Source of the DNA: Flammula alnicola
Taxonomy: Eukaryota > Basidiomycota > Agaricomycetes > Agaricales > Strophariaceae
Reading direction: 5' to 3'
Length of the DNA: 64,000 nucleotides
Assembly: GCA_015499995.1 (NCBI GenBank)
Contig: JADNRV010000064.1
Coordinates: 186,001 to 250,000 of the forward strand
Positions 1 to 12,030 of the stretch are shown here, one piece after another. Below the pieces are notes generated by a model. The model ran no database searches. It was not told where the DNA came from and saw only the letters and a program-made list of their open reading frames with translations. Position 1 is the stretch's first letter. Each line of letters starts with the position of its first letter. A program made the position numbers and the translations under genes.

Positions 1-2479
1 CTGACGATTACGCTGAGAATGGACATCCACGCAGCTGCCTTCGCCAAGATCCTGCGCAGTTGATGATGTGATGAACGCACACATACTTATAGTCAAAGAA
101 GGCAAGGGAGGATCGTCCCAACCGGAAGCGGAAAGATTGGCCCAAGCCCACTATAAGAATACAAATCCAGGTCCAAGGTAGCGGACTTGAAGTGCTGGGG
201 ACCATCTTACCAGTGAACCTATGGTCAAGCCTATCATATCAAGGTCACAACGGAATACGCCCGCGAGCCAGTAGCGAGCAGTCTCGGTGATTCTTTGTCG
301 GGGAGTTCGCGAACCCATCACAAATCACGAAACGCCCATCAGAGGAGCGAAAATCGCAAAAGGACTTCGAATTCCTTTCCTTCGCGCGGTGCAGAGTAAT
401 TCTCAGCAAGACCGAAGCCTCATGTGAGAGGATATCGCCAATAAGTATAGTACGATAGCAGAGGGTGTTCCAGATCGTTGATGTCGCCACCGATAATAGC
501 CGTCCTTCACTGTAAGCGCAGTCATGTCTGGTCGTCAGAGAGATACTGTGTGCTTTAGTATTAACGTCATCTTCCCTTCGATATCCAAAGGCCAGGTGGA
601 TAAACAAAGCGCTGAGCCTCACCATATACTCAGCTAGTGGAAAAACATAAGCTATTCAGCTTATCTCCAACCAAATTCAAATTCCAGATCGTAGCCTGTA
701 AGATGCCAACTATCATCGGAATCGGAGTCGGAGTTGCAGGAGGAAAAAAGGTCTCGTCCGAGACCCAATGACCATCCTATATGCATCATGAGCATAGACT
801 TCCGCGAGACCTTTGGTGAAATTTTAGATTTTAGAGTTATATGAACCTGCGAAAGTGAGTAGCACGCAGCAGAGGTGAGGCGAGGCGACGGGGATATGTT
901 GACTGCATCGTGTTGGGTACCATCTCGACTTACCTCATCACACGTTGTGCATGAAGAGATGTGCAGCGGGAGAGAGAGAAACCCAAAAAATGGTCGGCCA
1001 AGTACGTGCAAAAGCGATAGTAAACCCGTCAGACGCGTTATCCAGGGCCCCACTACCCCTTCCATTCATGCAAGAGACATGCATCGTAGGTGGTGTAAAC
1101 GTGTTGTGGTGGAAAGAACAGACAGACATGCAGCGCAGATCCTTGGATTTTGTGAAAAGGACCCTCCCTGCCGGCTCGACACGCTATCATGCTATGATCT
1201 GCTATCAAATCGATGGATGTGTAGATTCCACGTCAGCAAGGAGGCAGAGAGGAAGTAAACCGGAACAATTTCGTCTCTCGTTTTTTCAGATGCGGCCAGA
1301 TCTTGGCCGGACGACTTTATCATCGTCAATCGCATCCACAGTCGTTCTTTGAGTGGCGATCGGGCGATGCGATCGATGACCCGACCTTTACAGCATTGCG
1401 GGGAAGCTCAGTCGAACGCCGAATGAGCGAATTCGAATCCGTGGCGGTCCATGTAGAAAGTTCTGTATATTTTTGGAGCTATCAGTATTGGGATGGGACC
1501 CGATCCAACCACTGGATAGTAGAGCCAGCTATGTTGGAAAGATAACTGTAAGACGAGGTAACTGAGGTGCTCACCTCCGAGGGTTATGTTGTCGGCGATT
1601 CCTTTGCATGCCAAATCCTCCCCTAGGTTTCCTCGGAAAATCAACGGACATGAAATGGAGAAGTCTCTAAAATTGTGCTACGGGAACTAGCAGTCAGACG
1701 TAGACGTAGCAGAATACGTTTGATTGGTACATGGCTTAACGCATCCTGGCAGTCTAGATATAGCATAAAAAGCGTTTGCAGATGCACGATGTCAAGTCCG
1801 AGTCGAAACTTGTAGTGCGTACCACACAGCTGAGCAAAAGTTGGGAGTTTTTTTTTAAAAAAAGAAAGAGGGAGAATTGAGAAGGCATCATGTCATCAAC
1901 TAAACGAGACGCGTCACCCGCGATCACGTGCAACATGACCCAAGTCACGCCCACAAAGGCGAAAGCCTTTTAAAAAGCCCGACGCGCACGGAATCAGGTC
2001 TGACATTGGCAAACGTCGACCACTTCTCGAAGGAGTTCCTCGAAATTTTGCACCAAGGAGGACTCACAGTAGAACACACGTAAAGCTATAGGCCTTGGAG
2101 CATGAAATTATCCCATAACTCACAAAATCCCATTCCACTGGTGATTGCGTGTAGGTAGCCGGATTAGATACCTAGATTATCGTCGTTCAAGAACAAAGCT
2201 TTACTAAACAACCTATTTCTCTGTCAGTAGCGGCACATATGAATAACGCTAGTATCATAGTACTAAGAGAAGAAGGCAGGTACTAAATAGATCGCACGTA
2301 AATGCACGTCAGATGAAGGAAAACTCCGGTAGACCGATAGATTGACTAAAACCAATTTTCCGGCAAAGTATTCAACGCAGGTGGAGCCAGTGTTATCGTA
2401 CGTTGGATGCCGGGCATTTAATATTCCTTCCTAGGACTAGATACGGCGTAATACTGTAGAATGAGTCGAGATATAGATA
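1..2479. other. No recognisable gene
   Basis: Only short overlapping open frames on both strands occur here. The longest, 126 codons at 245-625 on the minus strand, shows no domain I recognise. A T/A homopolymer patch lies near 1850. Exons of an unrecognised gene cannot be excluded at 1-640 (-). Confidence 0.4.
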
Positions 2480-3630
2480 TCATACGAAAGCGGAACGAGC
2501 CTCGGACGCGTCAACCAAGGCAGGCTGAGCGACTGCATTAATCCACACTTTATACATCCGCGAGTCTTCTCGCGGGTCGGTAGCGAGATACACCCTATCT
2601 AGAGAAGAACAGAGCGAGAAGAACTCCTTCACGAAGTTATCCGTGCTTTCAGCTTCGAGTGGATAGCGATCCCAATTGCCCTTTAACGAGACAATCAACG
2701 TTTTCAAATTGCCAAATTTGGCGAGCAAGAAGGACTGCGCTCGTGCAAGTCAGAATCAGGTCGAAATCCTGTAGAATTGTGACAATCAAAGCTTACTATA
2801 TCCATATATCTCAGCACCAAAATATCGAGGGTTTCAAGGGATTGAAGATGGTCGAAGGCAGCTGCTATGTATCCCCACCAAGAATGTCGGAATGAAAAGG
2901 CACGAATCATCTTGAGTTGAGGGGAAATGCTATTTAACGAATCCTCCACGGGGATAGCTGGATCCCAAAAATTCGGATCCCAAAAATTCGAATCCGAATC
3001 CTCCAACCAATTTAAAACGGTGACGGATCTCCCTGGGAGAAAAATCTGAAAAGCGTGAATATTTCCTTCCAGAATTCTCAGATTTGGGCATAAGGGGGTC
3101 TTCCGAGGGTGATTCAAGCCACGGGTCGTCCATCGCAGATGACGCAGTTGGGATTGACCTTCAAGAAACGCGAGAGCCTGTTCGTCGTACGAGGGATTAC
3201 CGTCGTCAAATCCAAGCAATACGTGATCGTTGTGCCGAGAACATGTCCATATGAACTTCTCCAACAGGAATGGGCAGTGCGCCGGGAATATCGTGCGTGG
3301 TGTTCCCAGAATGCCGTTGTTGAACCCGAGTTCCTTCAGGTTGATCATAATCCGAAGGGACTTGGTGATGAGATTCCAAATGGACCGCCGCTGCTTGTGA
3401 GGGATATCGTGGGCGTGGTATACGCGCACCGATGCTGCACGGTGGGGATGTTTTTGTATGCTGGACAGGAATTTGAAACTCCTCGTCCCATCTTCGCTGG
3501 TCATCGACCTGTATAGAAGTCTTTCAGCTTCTGCTTGAACGTTTCTTGATGCGCAACTGAGAACCGCGAGGTCTGATGTGCAATTGATTTGTTCGATGAT
3601 TGAACGAATCAATTCCGGCGGTAGAATCAT
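2480..3630 (-). CDS. F-box domain protein, 362 aa, two exons
   Basis: Residues 1-44 read as an F-box (LPPELIRSIIEQI, then a Leu/Cys-rich helix and AERLLYRSM). F-box proteins of this kind normally bind Skp1 in an SCF ubiquitin ligase and select substrates through the C-terminal part. Here that part looks like loose leucine-rich repeats (LKELGFNNG, LRHLRW, LRILEG, LETLDI, LKTLIV). A 62-nt intron at 2735-2796 (GTAAGC..CTGAC..GCAG) joins exon 1 (2797-3630) to exon 2 (2480-2734) in phase 0. The splice is supported because the LRR-like text runs through it. A short duplicated NFWDP motif lies near residues 214-223. Basidiomycetes carry dozens of such genes, so the substrate cannot be inferred. Confidence 0.8.
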
Positions 3631-4555
3631 GATAATTCGATAACGCTCGTAGTTTGTCTAAGAAATTTTGGTTGAGCTTAAACTTAAACACTAATGTTAC
3701 TGTGAAACTAACCTGTGGTGCAACTTGGAGAGCTCAACTATTCGTGGGTGTGAGCGGCAGTGGAAGAAGCAACAGCCTGGCAAAAGTTTTCCAAAATAAA
3801 CAACTTCAGAAGTCAACTAACTTGGTCACAGATGACATAAGGTCACATGGACAATGGTGTGACTACGTCACAGACCTATGTACGAACTTTTTATTTTCCC
3901 ACAACCATCTTCAACCTCAAACGCTGGTTTCAATGAGCCATGGTCCGCACGTATATCAGAACCTCCTAATACCATCATTTCCTCAGCTTCAACGCTTGGA
4001 CGGCATTCCTCACCGGTATCCATGAAGAACACGAATAGTAGTAAAAATCAACCGATTGCGCATATAGTGAGCAAAACGTGCCGGATTACATTCCATTGCT
4101 TTCATCTCCACAACATTCTGCGAAAGTGAGTCCATTACGCTAATATTGTCTCAAAATTCTCAGCCTGAATGTGTCATTATAGATGAAGTCATTCGCACCC
4201 TCTGCTTTGTCTCCGCGCTCGACAACATTCCGCAGAGTCGTAGCCGGGAGGGAGACCAAGAAAGACAATAATGGTTCCTGTCGGGCCGAGTAACCAAATC
4301 GCCCATTCACACCAACCGAAGGGGGAAAAAACCGATCGAAAGGCATCATACGATCAAGGATTGTGTATGCAAAGGTTTGCCCTGCCGCTGGGTCACCATT
4401 TCGCTTAATGGCCTGGAGGTACTTAAATCTACGTGGACTTCAAGACAGGTAATCAAGACGATTCTTCGAGAGGTGTACCGAATCATTGGATGAACGTTAA
4501 CGAGCGGTCATAATATTTGTCATTACGTGCATCTCTCAAAAATCAAACGTAATGC
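3631..4555. other. Intergenic, no gene seen
   Basis: This is a spacer upstream of the F-box gene and downstream of the alpha/beta hydrolase (both minus). It has short open frames on both strands without coding character. Confidence 0.5.
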
Positions 4556-5834
4556 CTAATCGTCCTTCTCAGAAAACCCCTTATCCACCCAGTCCAATAC
4601 GAGAGGCGTTAAATTGCCTAAATTCTTCGTGCCCGTGAGGAAATCGGTATAAGGATCATTGTGGGCGCCGTGTTCTTGCATAATGACGGTCGTATTGGGA
4701 TGATATTTTTTGACGATATTCGCGTATTCAAGGATCGTATCTCGAAGAACCTCCGCCTCGCCAATGCTGAGAAGGATGCGCTTTACACATTTGTCGATTC
4801 CCTTAAGCCAGTCAGTGGGTGCGCTGTTACCCTCCAGATAAGGGATGATTGGTTCAGGGACATCCTCCATACATTTAGCGCCCCAGTAGCCGCACGTATT
4901 TCCATTCAAGAAATCGCCACGACCTTCGTTAGTGTGCAGACAGCCATCCTTGTCGACCAGCTTCGACCAAGTCGAGAGGTAATAAGCACCTCCAAGAGGA
5001 GAGGAGAGCTGGAGCTTCGGGATGCCCTCCAATGGGTGCAATATGTGGGAGAAGACACCGTGGATTAATGCTCCGCCTGCAGAATCGCCGACAAGCTGAA
5101 GATTTTCTGGCTTGACGCCGGAGTCTAATAGATGCTGAATAGCCAGTATCGTTTGATTGAGCTGAGTGGGGAAGGGGCGATCGGGAATTGGGCCTTTATT
5201 TTATGGATTAATATTTATCAGCTTCGAGGCCTTATGCGCTTACTATAATTTAAAATGGCGAGTCCAGTTGGCTTCCCTCTCTTTTCAAGACTCTCCTGAA
5301 TAAACCTCCAGAACACTGGTGCAGGTTCAGGCATACCAAGAACAAAGCCACCACCTGTTAAATCTACATTTCAGAAGCTATCCTTTCTGAGGGAGGATTA
5401 CCACGTACCGTGGAGGTACAACATAACTCGTTCGGTGCGCTTAGGACCGACCCAGAGCAACCTTGAATCGTCACCAAGTTCCTCGACCGCTTGGGGATAC
5501 TTCAATCCTTTCACGAAGTTGTTGTACACCGTGCGCGTTGGGCCGTAAAATGCGCGTGCCTGGCGCCGGTTCATGTTCGTGAGAGTGTGGTATAAGAAAG
5601 TATCAGCGAGGATCCTCTTCCAGCTCTTCGCCCTTCCGTAGGCACTGAACGGCTTCATAAGCAACGACCATACAAACTTAAGCGCTATTCCCATTTCGAT
5701 GCCATCGTCAACCACGAAGAACCGAAACACATTCCACACTGAGACTCACGCAAGGGCACGATTATTAGAGCCATTTTAAGCTTGTCAAAAAGAGAAAGCT
5801 TGTTTCGCTCTTCGATGCTCCTTGATGTTGGCAT
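4556..5834 (-). CDS. Alpha/beta hydrolase (Abhydrolase_3, HSL-like), 369 aa
   Basis: This is a serine hydrolase of the hormone-sensitive-lipase / alpha/beta-hydrolase-3 type, which cleaves ester or lactone bonds. Four exons: 5750-5834, 5409-5684, 5244-5354 and 4556-5193, with introns of 65, 54 and 50 nt. The total of 1110 nt is in phase. The oxyanion-hole motif HGGG (residues 120-123) is created only by splicing across the second intron. The nucleophile elbow GDSAGG has Ser195. The acidic residue lies in EAEVLRD (305-309) and the catalytic His in EHGAHND (332-335). The N-terminus has a hydrophobic stretch (about 22-40) that could be a membrane anchor. The start sits in a GCCACCATG context. 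A TATAAA-like box lies about 95 nt upstream (around 5929-5935). The substrate is unknown. The family is expanded in basidiomycetes. Confidence 0.88.
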
Positions 5835-6996
5835 GGTGGCGATGAGGATACCGTATGTTACGGCTGCAGCTTGAACGCGGATAGTATTTAAACCCTCTGC
5901 GATAAGGTGGCGTGATAGAGAGATGCTTTATAAAAGACCCACTTCTGTAGGATGCCTATCGAATACTAAGAATAATTAGAAGTGATTTGACGTCAGATCA
6001 CTAGGTCGTAACTCCAAACGGGTTGAAACAATGAGCGGTATTTGATCTTCAAGCTTTTCGAAAGTCCCGACGTAACTGCAAGCACTCCCGATATACCGCA
6101 GAGGAGTCCCCACCGCGAAAATATTTCATCTTCAATTATCTACCTAAGTGGAAAGGGAATTGTCTTTCTTTCCAAGACACGGTATTTCATCTCTACCTCT
6201 TGCATGTAGCTTCAAAGGCGGGGAAACATGTCGTCTGTAATGGGAATTAAGACACATGGTATTGGGGACCAGGGTAAATGCCTGTCATTCTATTTTTAGA
6301 ACAATCGTTGGGGAATTGCCCATATTTGACGCAACAGTCTTTCTCTATAAAGACATTTCAAAGTGCCACTGGACCAAGAGACTAAATGTTGACAAAATGT
6401 AAATCGTACGGAAGCAAATATCTAATGAAGCAAATTGTTCAAAATAGCGCAAGCAGTACTTTTTGCCAATGGGAAAGTCGGTGCTTCTCAATGACATGGA
6501 AGTACGCGTTCTCTGGAGCTCACTCTCAAAGGATGTCACCCAATTAGACCGCAACCGTGGCTGTGGCACCTTCAAATATCGAAGAGGCATATCGCTCACT
6601 TGGTGCACTACGCTTCAGTATAACTATTGGTCTTATCTCAAGCACTGCCATATGCACCTACACGTACATGTCCGAAACCATGTCAGTCGAATGCACAAGG
6701 CATCATTCCCTTAGCAGATAGTGACATCGTGCGCGTTAACTTGGTATTAAAGCAAAAGCTTAAGGTTCCCAGCCCCCATTTGGATTTAAACACGGGGACA
6801 AGATATTCACACAATACATATGGAACACTGCAGAATTGTCCTGAGAAGCACGGCTTCATGTTTAAATATGACACGCAGTCAGTAACTAAACTGTTTATCA
6901 ATCTTCAACATTTACGCAGTGAATTGACGAGATATCCTTACATACAGTACACGCATGATGCAACAACGATAGGTAGATTACTCAGTGTGGAGGTTC
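5835..6996. other. Intergenic, no gene seen
   Basis: Promoter side of the hydrolase gene and 3' flank of the Ser-rich membrane protein gene. Short open frames only. Confidence 0.5.
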
Positions 6997-9336
6997 TCAA
7001 CTTCCAGGTTCCATGACTCTTTTCTGTCGATCTTTCAACGCCCGAGCGGCTGCTACATCCACAGCAGACCTAGTTCCGGCGAGGGATCCATCGGCCCCAA
7101 CGGAGGAATCAGAAGACGACAGCCGAGATATCGCGTCGGGTTCGATGACGATGGAGTCAAGATTGCTGTCGTCTTCAACCTTGTGGCCGCCTTCGAAGGA
7201 CGGCAATTGTAGAGCGTCGCTCCGGGAAGGAATACGAGGCAATTCAGGAGCGATTTGCCTTGTTCGAACGCCAGCGCGCGTGGATGCGGAGGAGTAAACG
7301 CTACTATTACGCGAAACCACATTCCCATTGAATGTATCGTCGGAGCCCCGCCTTGTCAAATAAGCCTGTGGTCGAATTAGAGCGGGCTGGGGTCTCGAGG
7401 ACGCAATTAGGGGAATCTGAGACTCCTGCGTATGTACGCGGTGGAAGTCTGCACTCCTATCATCACATGTTGAGATACTTTCACCGTCGCCGAACGAGAG
7501 GGCCGGTCCTGGCATTGATGGTCGTGCAGGAGTCGAGCCATGTTTGTACCCTTGGAGGTCTGCAATATGGAGACGAACGATCCCCGCACCGTCCCGCGTT
7601 TCTTCCAGCGTCCAGGCTTTGGAATTAATTGTTGAAGTCGAACCATCTCGCGAGAGTCCCTTCCCTCTCTCCTCCCAGACAGTGTCCCTGATGGACTTGC
7701 GAGACGTACGGCTGGGAGGCGCCGTCAATTTATCGTCCTCTTTCATCTGTGGAGCGCCTGCTAAATTTGCAGCCACGGCGTTGAATGCATTGACAAGACT
7801 AGTTTTGAAGGAGGAGGACCAGGGCTCTACCTCGTCTCTTCCACTGGGATGCCCACCTGGGGTGGGCAATGGACCAAGTTCTTCCCAGGGAGGTTCAGTA
7901 GGCGGTTTTCCCAGATTTCGTAAACGGTCAACCATAGAACGAGGCGGGGGTCCTCCTGGATTCTGATTCCAAGGAAGGTCCAAGCCCCGTCCCTCCAGCC
8001 CCAAGAAGCGAGGCTTAATTGCGGACTCCCTTGGCGGCCCATAGCAAGGATTCAAGCCGGGTGAAACGCCACTCTGCAAGCTCATAGGACGACCGTAGTG
8101 GTTGGAGTAAAAAGAACCATCTTCCTGATGAGCCCGAGCAGCGATGTCCTCGTCTATGAGGTGTGACGGAAGATGTCGGAGCGCCCCGTTGGGATGAACA
8201 GCCGAACCAGGGTAGCCATATCCCAATGAGTTGTCGGAGAATAGAGTATGTCCGGGGATAGAATGATCGTGCAAGCTATATGTCGATCTGTTGACATAGC
8301 TCTCTGATCGCTTCGGCTCTCCAACGTCACGATCGCCCCGAGGCGACCAAGCCTGAACGTGGGCCAAATCTTCCCGACTACCGAGGTTCATTGCGCCGAC
8401 GGCTGCATTATCCAGCTCAAATCCTCCATGTCCAGCTTCCAACCCTCCATTGCCCTCGTCACTCGATCTAGCCCATGGAACGATGGTCCGAGCACTTCGC
8501 CTTCTTTTCGAGTGAGATTGGAGGCGAATCAACCACGCGATCAGAGCGGCAAGTATAGCAATGGCCACAATTGTTCCGAGGGCTATCCCGATGTAAAAGG
8601 GTGGATTGTGAACATTGAGATTAGACGCCTTAGCTGGGAGAGGAGGAGCGACGATGGTCTCGGACGGGACCTGTCCACTAGAGGTACTAGATGCCAAGAT
8701 AGAGGAATATGAAACCAGTGAACTAGAAAGACTATAAGATGAACTAGCGGCAGAGGAACTGAGAGACGAGGAAGAGCTGGCGACTGTAATAGTGAAAGTG
8801 GAAATCGAGGACGACGTGGCTGAGAGGGACGAAGTAATCGACCGAGATACTGTCGACGAGATCCACGATGATGAAACAAGTGTAGACACAAGAAAGGAAT
8901 TTGAAGAACTCGACAAACTTTTCGTCGTAGACAGTACACTTGTCGGGAAACTCGAGGAAGTGCCTGCGGTGAAAACCATCGATGCTTGCTTTGTCGACGT
9001 CAATGAAGCGGTGGAGATCAGGTACAATGATGACCGAGGGGAGCTAGAGAAACCTTCAGACATCGAATAGGACTGGAGATCTCGGGTCGGTGGCACATTG
9101 ACAGAAGTAGGCATGCTAGGCGAAATTTGTGTGATAGGCGCCGTGGTCACGGGGAAATCTGGTGTAGTTGACAACTGATTTTCGTCCGAGGGGACGACAT
9201 CGGGAACTGAGGGCAGAGGCAGAGTCCCTCCGCTATCAGCCATCTGAACTTGCCCACTAGGTCCCAGAGTAATCACCGTCGTGTCATCCGAGCTAGCAAA
9301 TTGTTGGTGAACGTGAAGAGGGATGCCAGCATCCAT
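6997..9336 (-). CDS. Ser-rich single-pass membrane protein, 779 aa
   Basis: One long exon. Residues 90-225 are extremely Ser-rich with Thr, as expected of a heavily O-mannosylated extracellular stalk. One transmembrane helix follows at about 248-271 (IGIALGTIVAIAILAALIAW), then a stop-transfer stretch (SHSKRRRSAR). A tail of about 500 residues contains Pro-rich (PPREPP-type), Ser-rich and charged segments and is presumably cytosolic. No enzymatic domain is visible. The layout resembles fungal cell-surface sensors of the Mid2/Wsc type, but no Cys-rich WSC module is present. There is no signal peptide after Met1 and an in-frame TAG lies 51 nt upstream, so either the helix acts as signal-anchor or a 5' exon was missed. 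Function unknown; a wall-stress or adhesion role is inference. Confidence 0.75.
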   Translation of the reverse strand: MDAGIPLHVHQQFASSDDTTVITLGPSGQVQMADSGGTLPLPSVPDVVPSDENQLSTTPDFPVTTAPITQISPSMPTSVNVPPTRDLQSYSMSEGFSSSPRSSLYLISTASLTSTKQASMVFTAGTSSSFPTSVLSTTKSLSSSSNSFLVSTLVSSSWISSTVSRSITSSLSATSSSISTFTITVASSSSSLSSSAASSSYSLSSSLVSYSSILASSTSSGQVPSETIVAPPLPAKASNLNVHNPPFYIGIALGTIVAIAILAALIAWLIRLQSHSKRRRSARTIVPWARSSDEGNGGLEAGHGGFELDNAAVGAMNLGSREDLAHVQAWSPRGDRDVGEPKRSESYVNRSTYSLHDHSIPGHTLFSDNSLGYGYPGSAVHPNGALRHLPSHLIDEDIAARAHQEDGSFYSNHYGRPMSLQSGVSPGLNPCYGPPRESAIKPRFLGLEGRGLDLPWNQNPGGPPPRSMVDRLRNLGKPPTEPPWEELGPLPTPGGHPSGRDEVEPWSSSFKTSLVNAFNAVAANLAGAPQMKEDDKLTAPPSRTSRKSIRDTVWEERGKGLSRDGSTSTINSKAWTLEETRDGAGIVRLHIADLQGYKHGSTPARPSMPGPALSFGDGESISTCDDRSADFHRVHTQESQIPLIASSRPQPALIRPQAYLTRRGSDDTFNGNVVSRNSSVYSSASTRAGVRTRQIAPELPRIPSRSDALQLPSFEGGHKVEDDSNLDSIVIEPDAISRLSSSDSSVGADGSLAGTRSAVDVAAARALKDRQKRVMEPGS

Positions 9337-12030
9337 AAGAGAAGAAAAGGATGAAGGAGCGGCGTTGGAAGGCTTCCAGAGCGACTAGACAATAAAAGGC
9401 TCGGCCAGCGAGGTGAGGAAGGAAAATTAGGATAGTGGGTGTCTGACCGACGACCTAAGTTTGTATGACGCCTGGGCTAGCCTTCACGACAGACATGAGA
9501 CTCTTGATTGTCAGCCACGAAAGTGTCCTTAGCCGGAACGCCGATGCCAGTGCGCCAAGCTCCCCAGTTGCAGGATTGGTTGAAATCGTGCGATCCTCTG
9601 CCACATCTGGGATCCATTTAACTATGTAGGACAGTGGTTAAAGCAAGCGTCCCGTTAGAACCCGTCAATGCTATCAACAAATTTTGATTGCTTCACTTCA
9701 ACATATCACCTTCAAGTTGATACGTGTTAATACCCCTCGAGTAACCGAGTCCTGACGGCGCCTGTTGCCAAGCCTCGTAGATGTTTACAAACGATCATGA
9801 CGCGCACTGGCATACATGGATGAAACATTCACTGATGAGAAATTTGGTCTCTGACATGCACCTGCATTCCAAGGTTGGAGCCATCGGAAAGACGCATTCA
9901 ATTTTCTTGCAATTTCACTACAGGGCCCTACAAACCCCTCATCCACGTGACCCAATTGGGGGCCGGTTTGAAACGGCGGGTGAAGCGCACCAAGAACAAG
10001 CAACAGCAATTATCCGTGCTCCTCGAAATCTGACAAAATGCTACCTCCACGTTGACGCGAGTCAATGATAGGCTTGTTCGGTGGGAGTTCGCCTCTCAGA
10101 CTCTAAACTCCCAAGCCGTCTTTAAAAAATAATTTGTATTACCCCGGTAAAAGGCTGGTAGTAACGACGGCGTTCTCGTTCTCGATCGCCCAAGTTCGCC
10201 GAAGGGATGATACTTAAGATGGTGAGTTCTCTATTCCCCTTGAAGATTTTCAGCAACTGAGATCTTCTGGAAATTGAACGTATCAAAGTGCGATGAAATG
10301 GATAAGCCATATTGATATCTTTGGATCCAATTTGGATCGTCTCATTGATCCTTCATCATTGTCCGTCACTGTAGGACTCGAAGCCTCGTTTTTTACTTCT
10401 TTGATGAGTCCTCAGTCTATGTGGAAACCACGGTTATGACGGCCTTTTAATAAACTCAGGCACAGACTCTGCAGGAGAAATACTGACTAACACATATTAC
10501 CAAGATACGGAACCGCTCAACTGACTGCGCTTGGCTGGTGCTGTAATCTGTGTACTTATTCGAGACTTTGGGTTTGAGTCACACCAATCTTCTTTCAGTT
10601 TGCTTACGATTTTGCTCACTCAGCCTTCACAAAAGCGCCGGACTGTGCCCGTAGATGCCTATCTGATACTTGTTGGGGAAGACCGAGTTAGCAAAACTAT
10701 CACGACAGATAGCGTACTGTAGGTGTAATAGACGTTATTTTCATATACTCGAGAGTCGACATTGGCCATCTTCTTCCCGATATTGTGATGGCTATGGTGA
10801 ATTTCCGTCAATCCACTCCGGAATGCAGGAAGATTGGAGTGTTTCTGGGCCGTAGCAGGCCTCGGAGGAGAAAAATTCCGTCAAAAAGCTTGAATATAAA
10901 ATATATTCCGTAGACGTACAAACGAAGCATCGGTCAAGAGACTCAGATTTCGCGATTTGGATGGTCGGACTCGGAGGTCAACTTCTGCCGCCCCGCTATG
11001 GATGCCTACCGGGCGGCCCTGTTTGGCAATGACAAAAATGATGAAAGCGGGACAATCCGGACTTGCAGGCGGGCTATGATTCCCTTGCGGGATATACGGC
11101 TCTAGGGTCGAGGTTGAGATGTATAGTCTTTGAAAAAGTGCAATGAAGCCTGCCGCTCATGATTTGGGCGTCCAGTCCGCAATATTACCGATATGAAGTC
11201 ACACGCGCTCGGGGTTGGCTAGATAATAGTTGGATTTTCTCCCCAAGAATTCCGTCTAGTTTCCTAAAGCCATATACAACAAGTCGTTTGCGACTTGTTG
11301 TATCATGTAGCGCAGCATTTGTCTTTTTATGACCTAAATTTGTCTGGACATGTGAGTACTGAGGAAGCTAAGGAGACATCTTTCCGACATGCCACCGGAT
11401 AACAGACCCCGATTAGGAAGGTCATTGATGTGATGGATTTCTAAGGCTGTGGCGAACCTTTCTCGTCGCGCTCACTCACATGGAAAGAAATTTTCATGTC
11501 TGTAAGCCCCTCCGTGGCTGTTACTCATACTAATCCCATTTCGGGTCGTTTCAACTTCATCTCTCTCGGCCTCCACCTATTATCTCCTTTGCCGCGTCTA
11601 CCTGCCGAGTGCTAACAACCATAAGTCTAGTGCACAATAACTGCTGCACAGAGGTATTATTGATTTGCTGCGTATGTCTGTTGAAATGATGACTCACATG
11701 CCGCCTCGACACTGAGCGTCCATACCGAATTTCGGATCGAGTCAAGATGGTTCCGCATACCCAAAATGATCCACGGACCGTGCCTTACATACATATCATC
11801 ATTATGTCCATGTTTCATGATGATACTTGTGAGCAGAGAGGCTATTCAGGCATCCGCCAGAATTTGACAAGATTGCCAGTTGTTAAGATCTACCTCCACC
11901 CGTTGCACCTCCGAATCTGACTCGGTTTCTAATACCAGGAGCGGTGTAGTATAGCCTAGGTATTTAAGGTACGTCAAGATACATCCTCACATCCTCTTCA
12001 ATTACCCCAGTTCTCCTCACCTACTTGGCG
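9337..12030. other. 2.7-kb intergenic region, no gene seen
   Basis: This lies between divergently transcribed genes, so it should hold both promoters. Open frames are short and unconvincing. A perfect 13-bp inverted repeat with a 4-nt loop sits at 11274-11303. A TATTTAAG box at about 11959, some 70 nt before the adenylating-enzyme start, is a possible TATA element. Confidence 0.5.
11274..11303. repeat. Perfect 13-bp inverted repeat, 4-nt loop
   Basis: ATACAACAAGTCG is followed by TTTG and then its exact reverse complement. It is isolated in a gene-free stretch about 730 nt upstream of the adenylating-enzyme gene. It could be a hairpin, a dyad protein-binding site or a MITE remnant. No flanking duplication was seen. 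Confidence 0.8.

Noticed and set aside
3654..4129. Overlapping frames of 123 and 83 codons (+)
   Set aside because: No domain, no splice-supported extension and composition like the surrounding spacer.
7013..9070. Several open frames (+) opposite the Ser-rich gene
   Set aside because: Antisense shadows of one 779-codon exon with strong protein character on the minus strand.
12025..12030. Start of the adenylating enzyme at a TTG at 12025
   Set aside because: Nuclear fungal genes start at ATG. The ATG at 12031 is in the same frame and loses only two codons.
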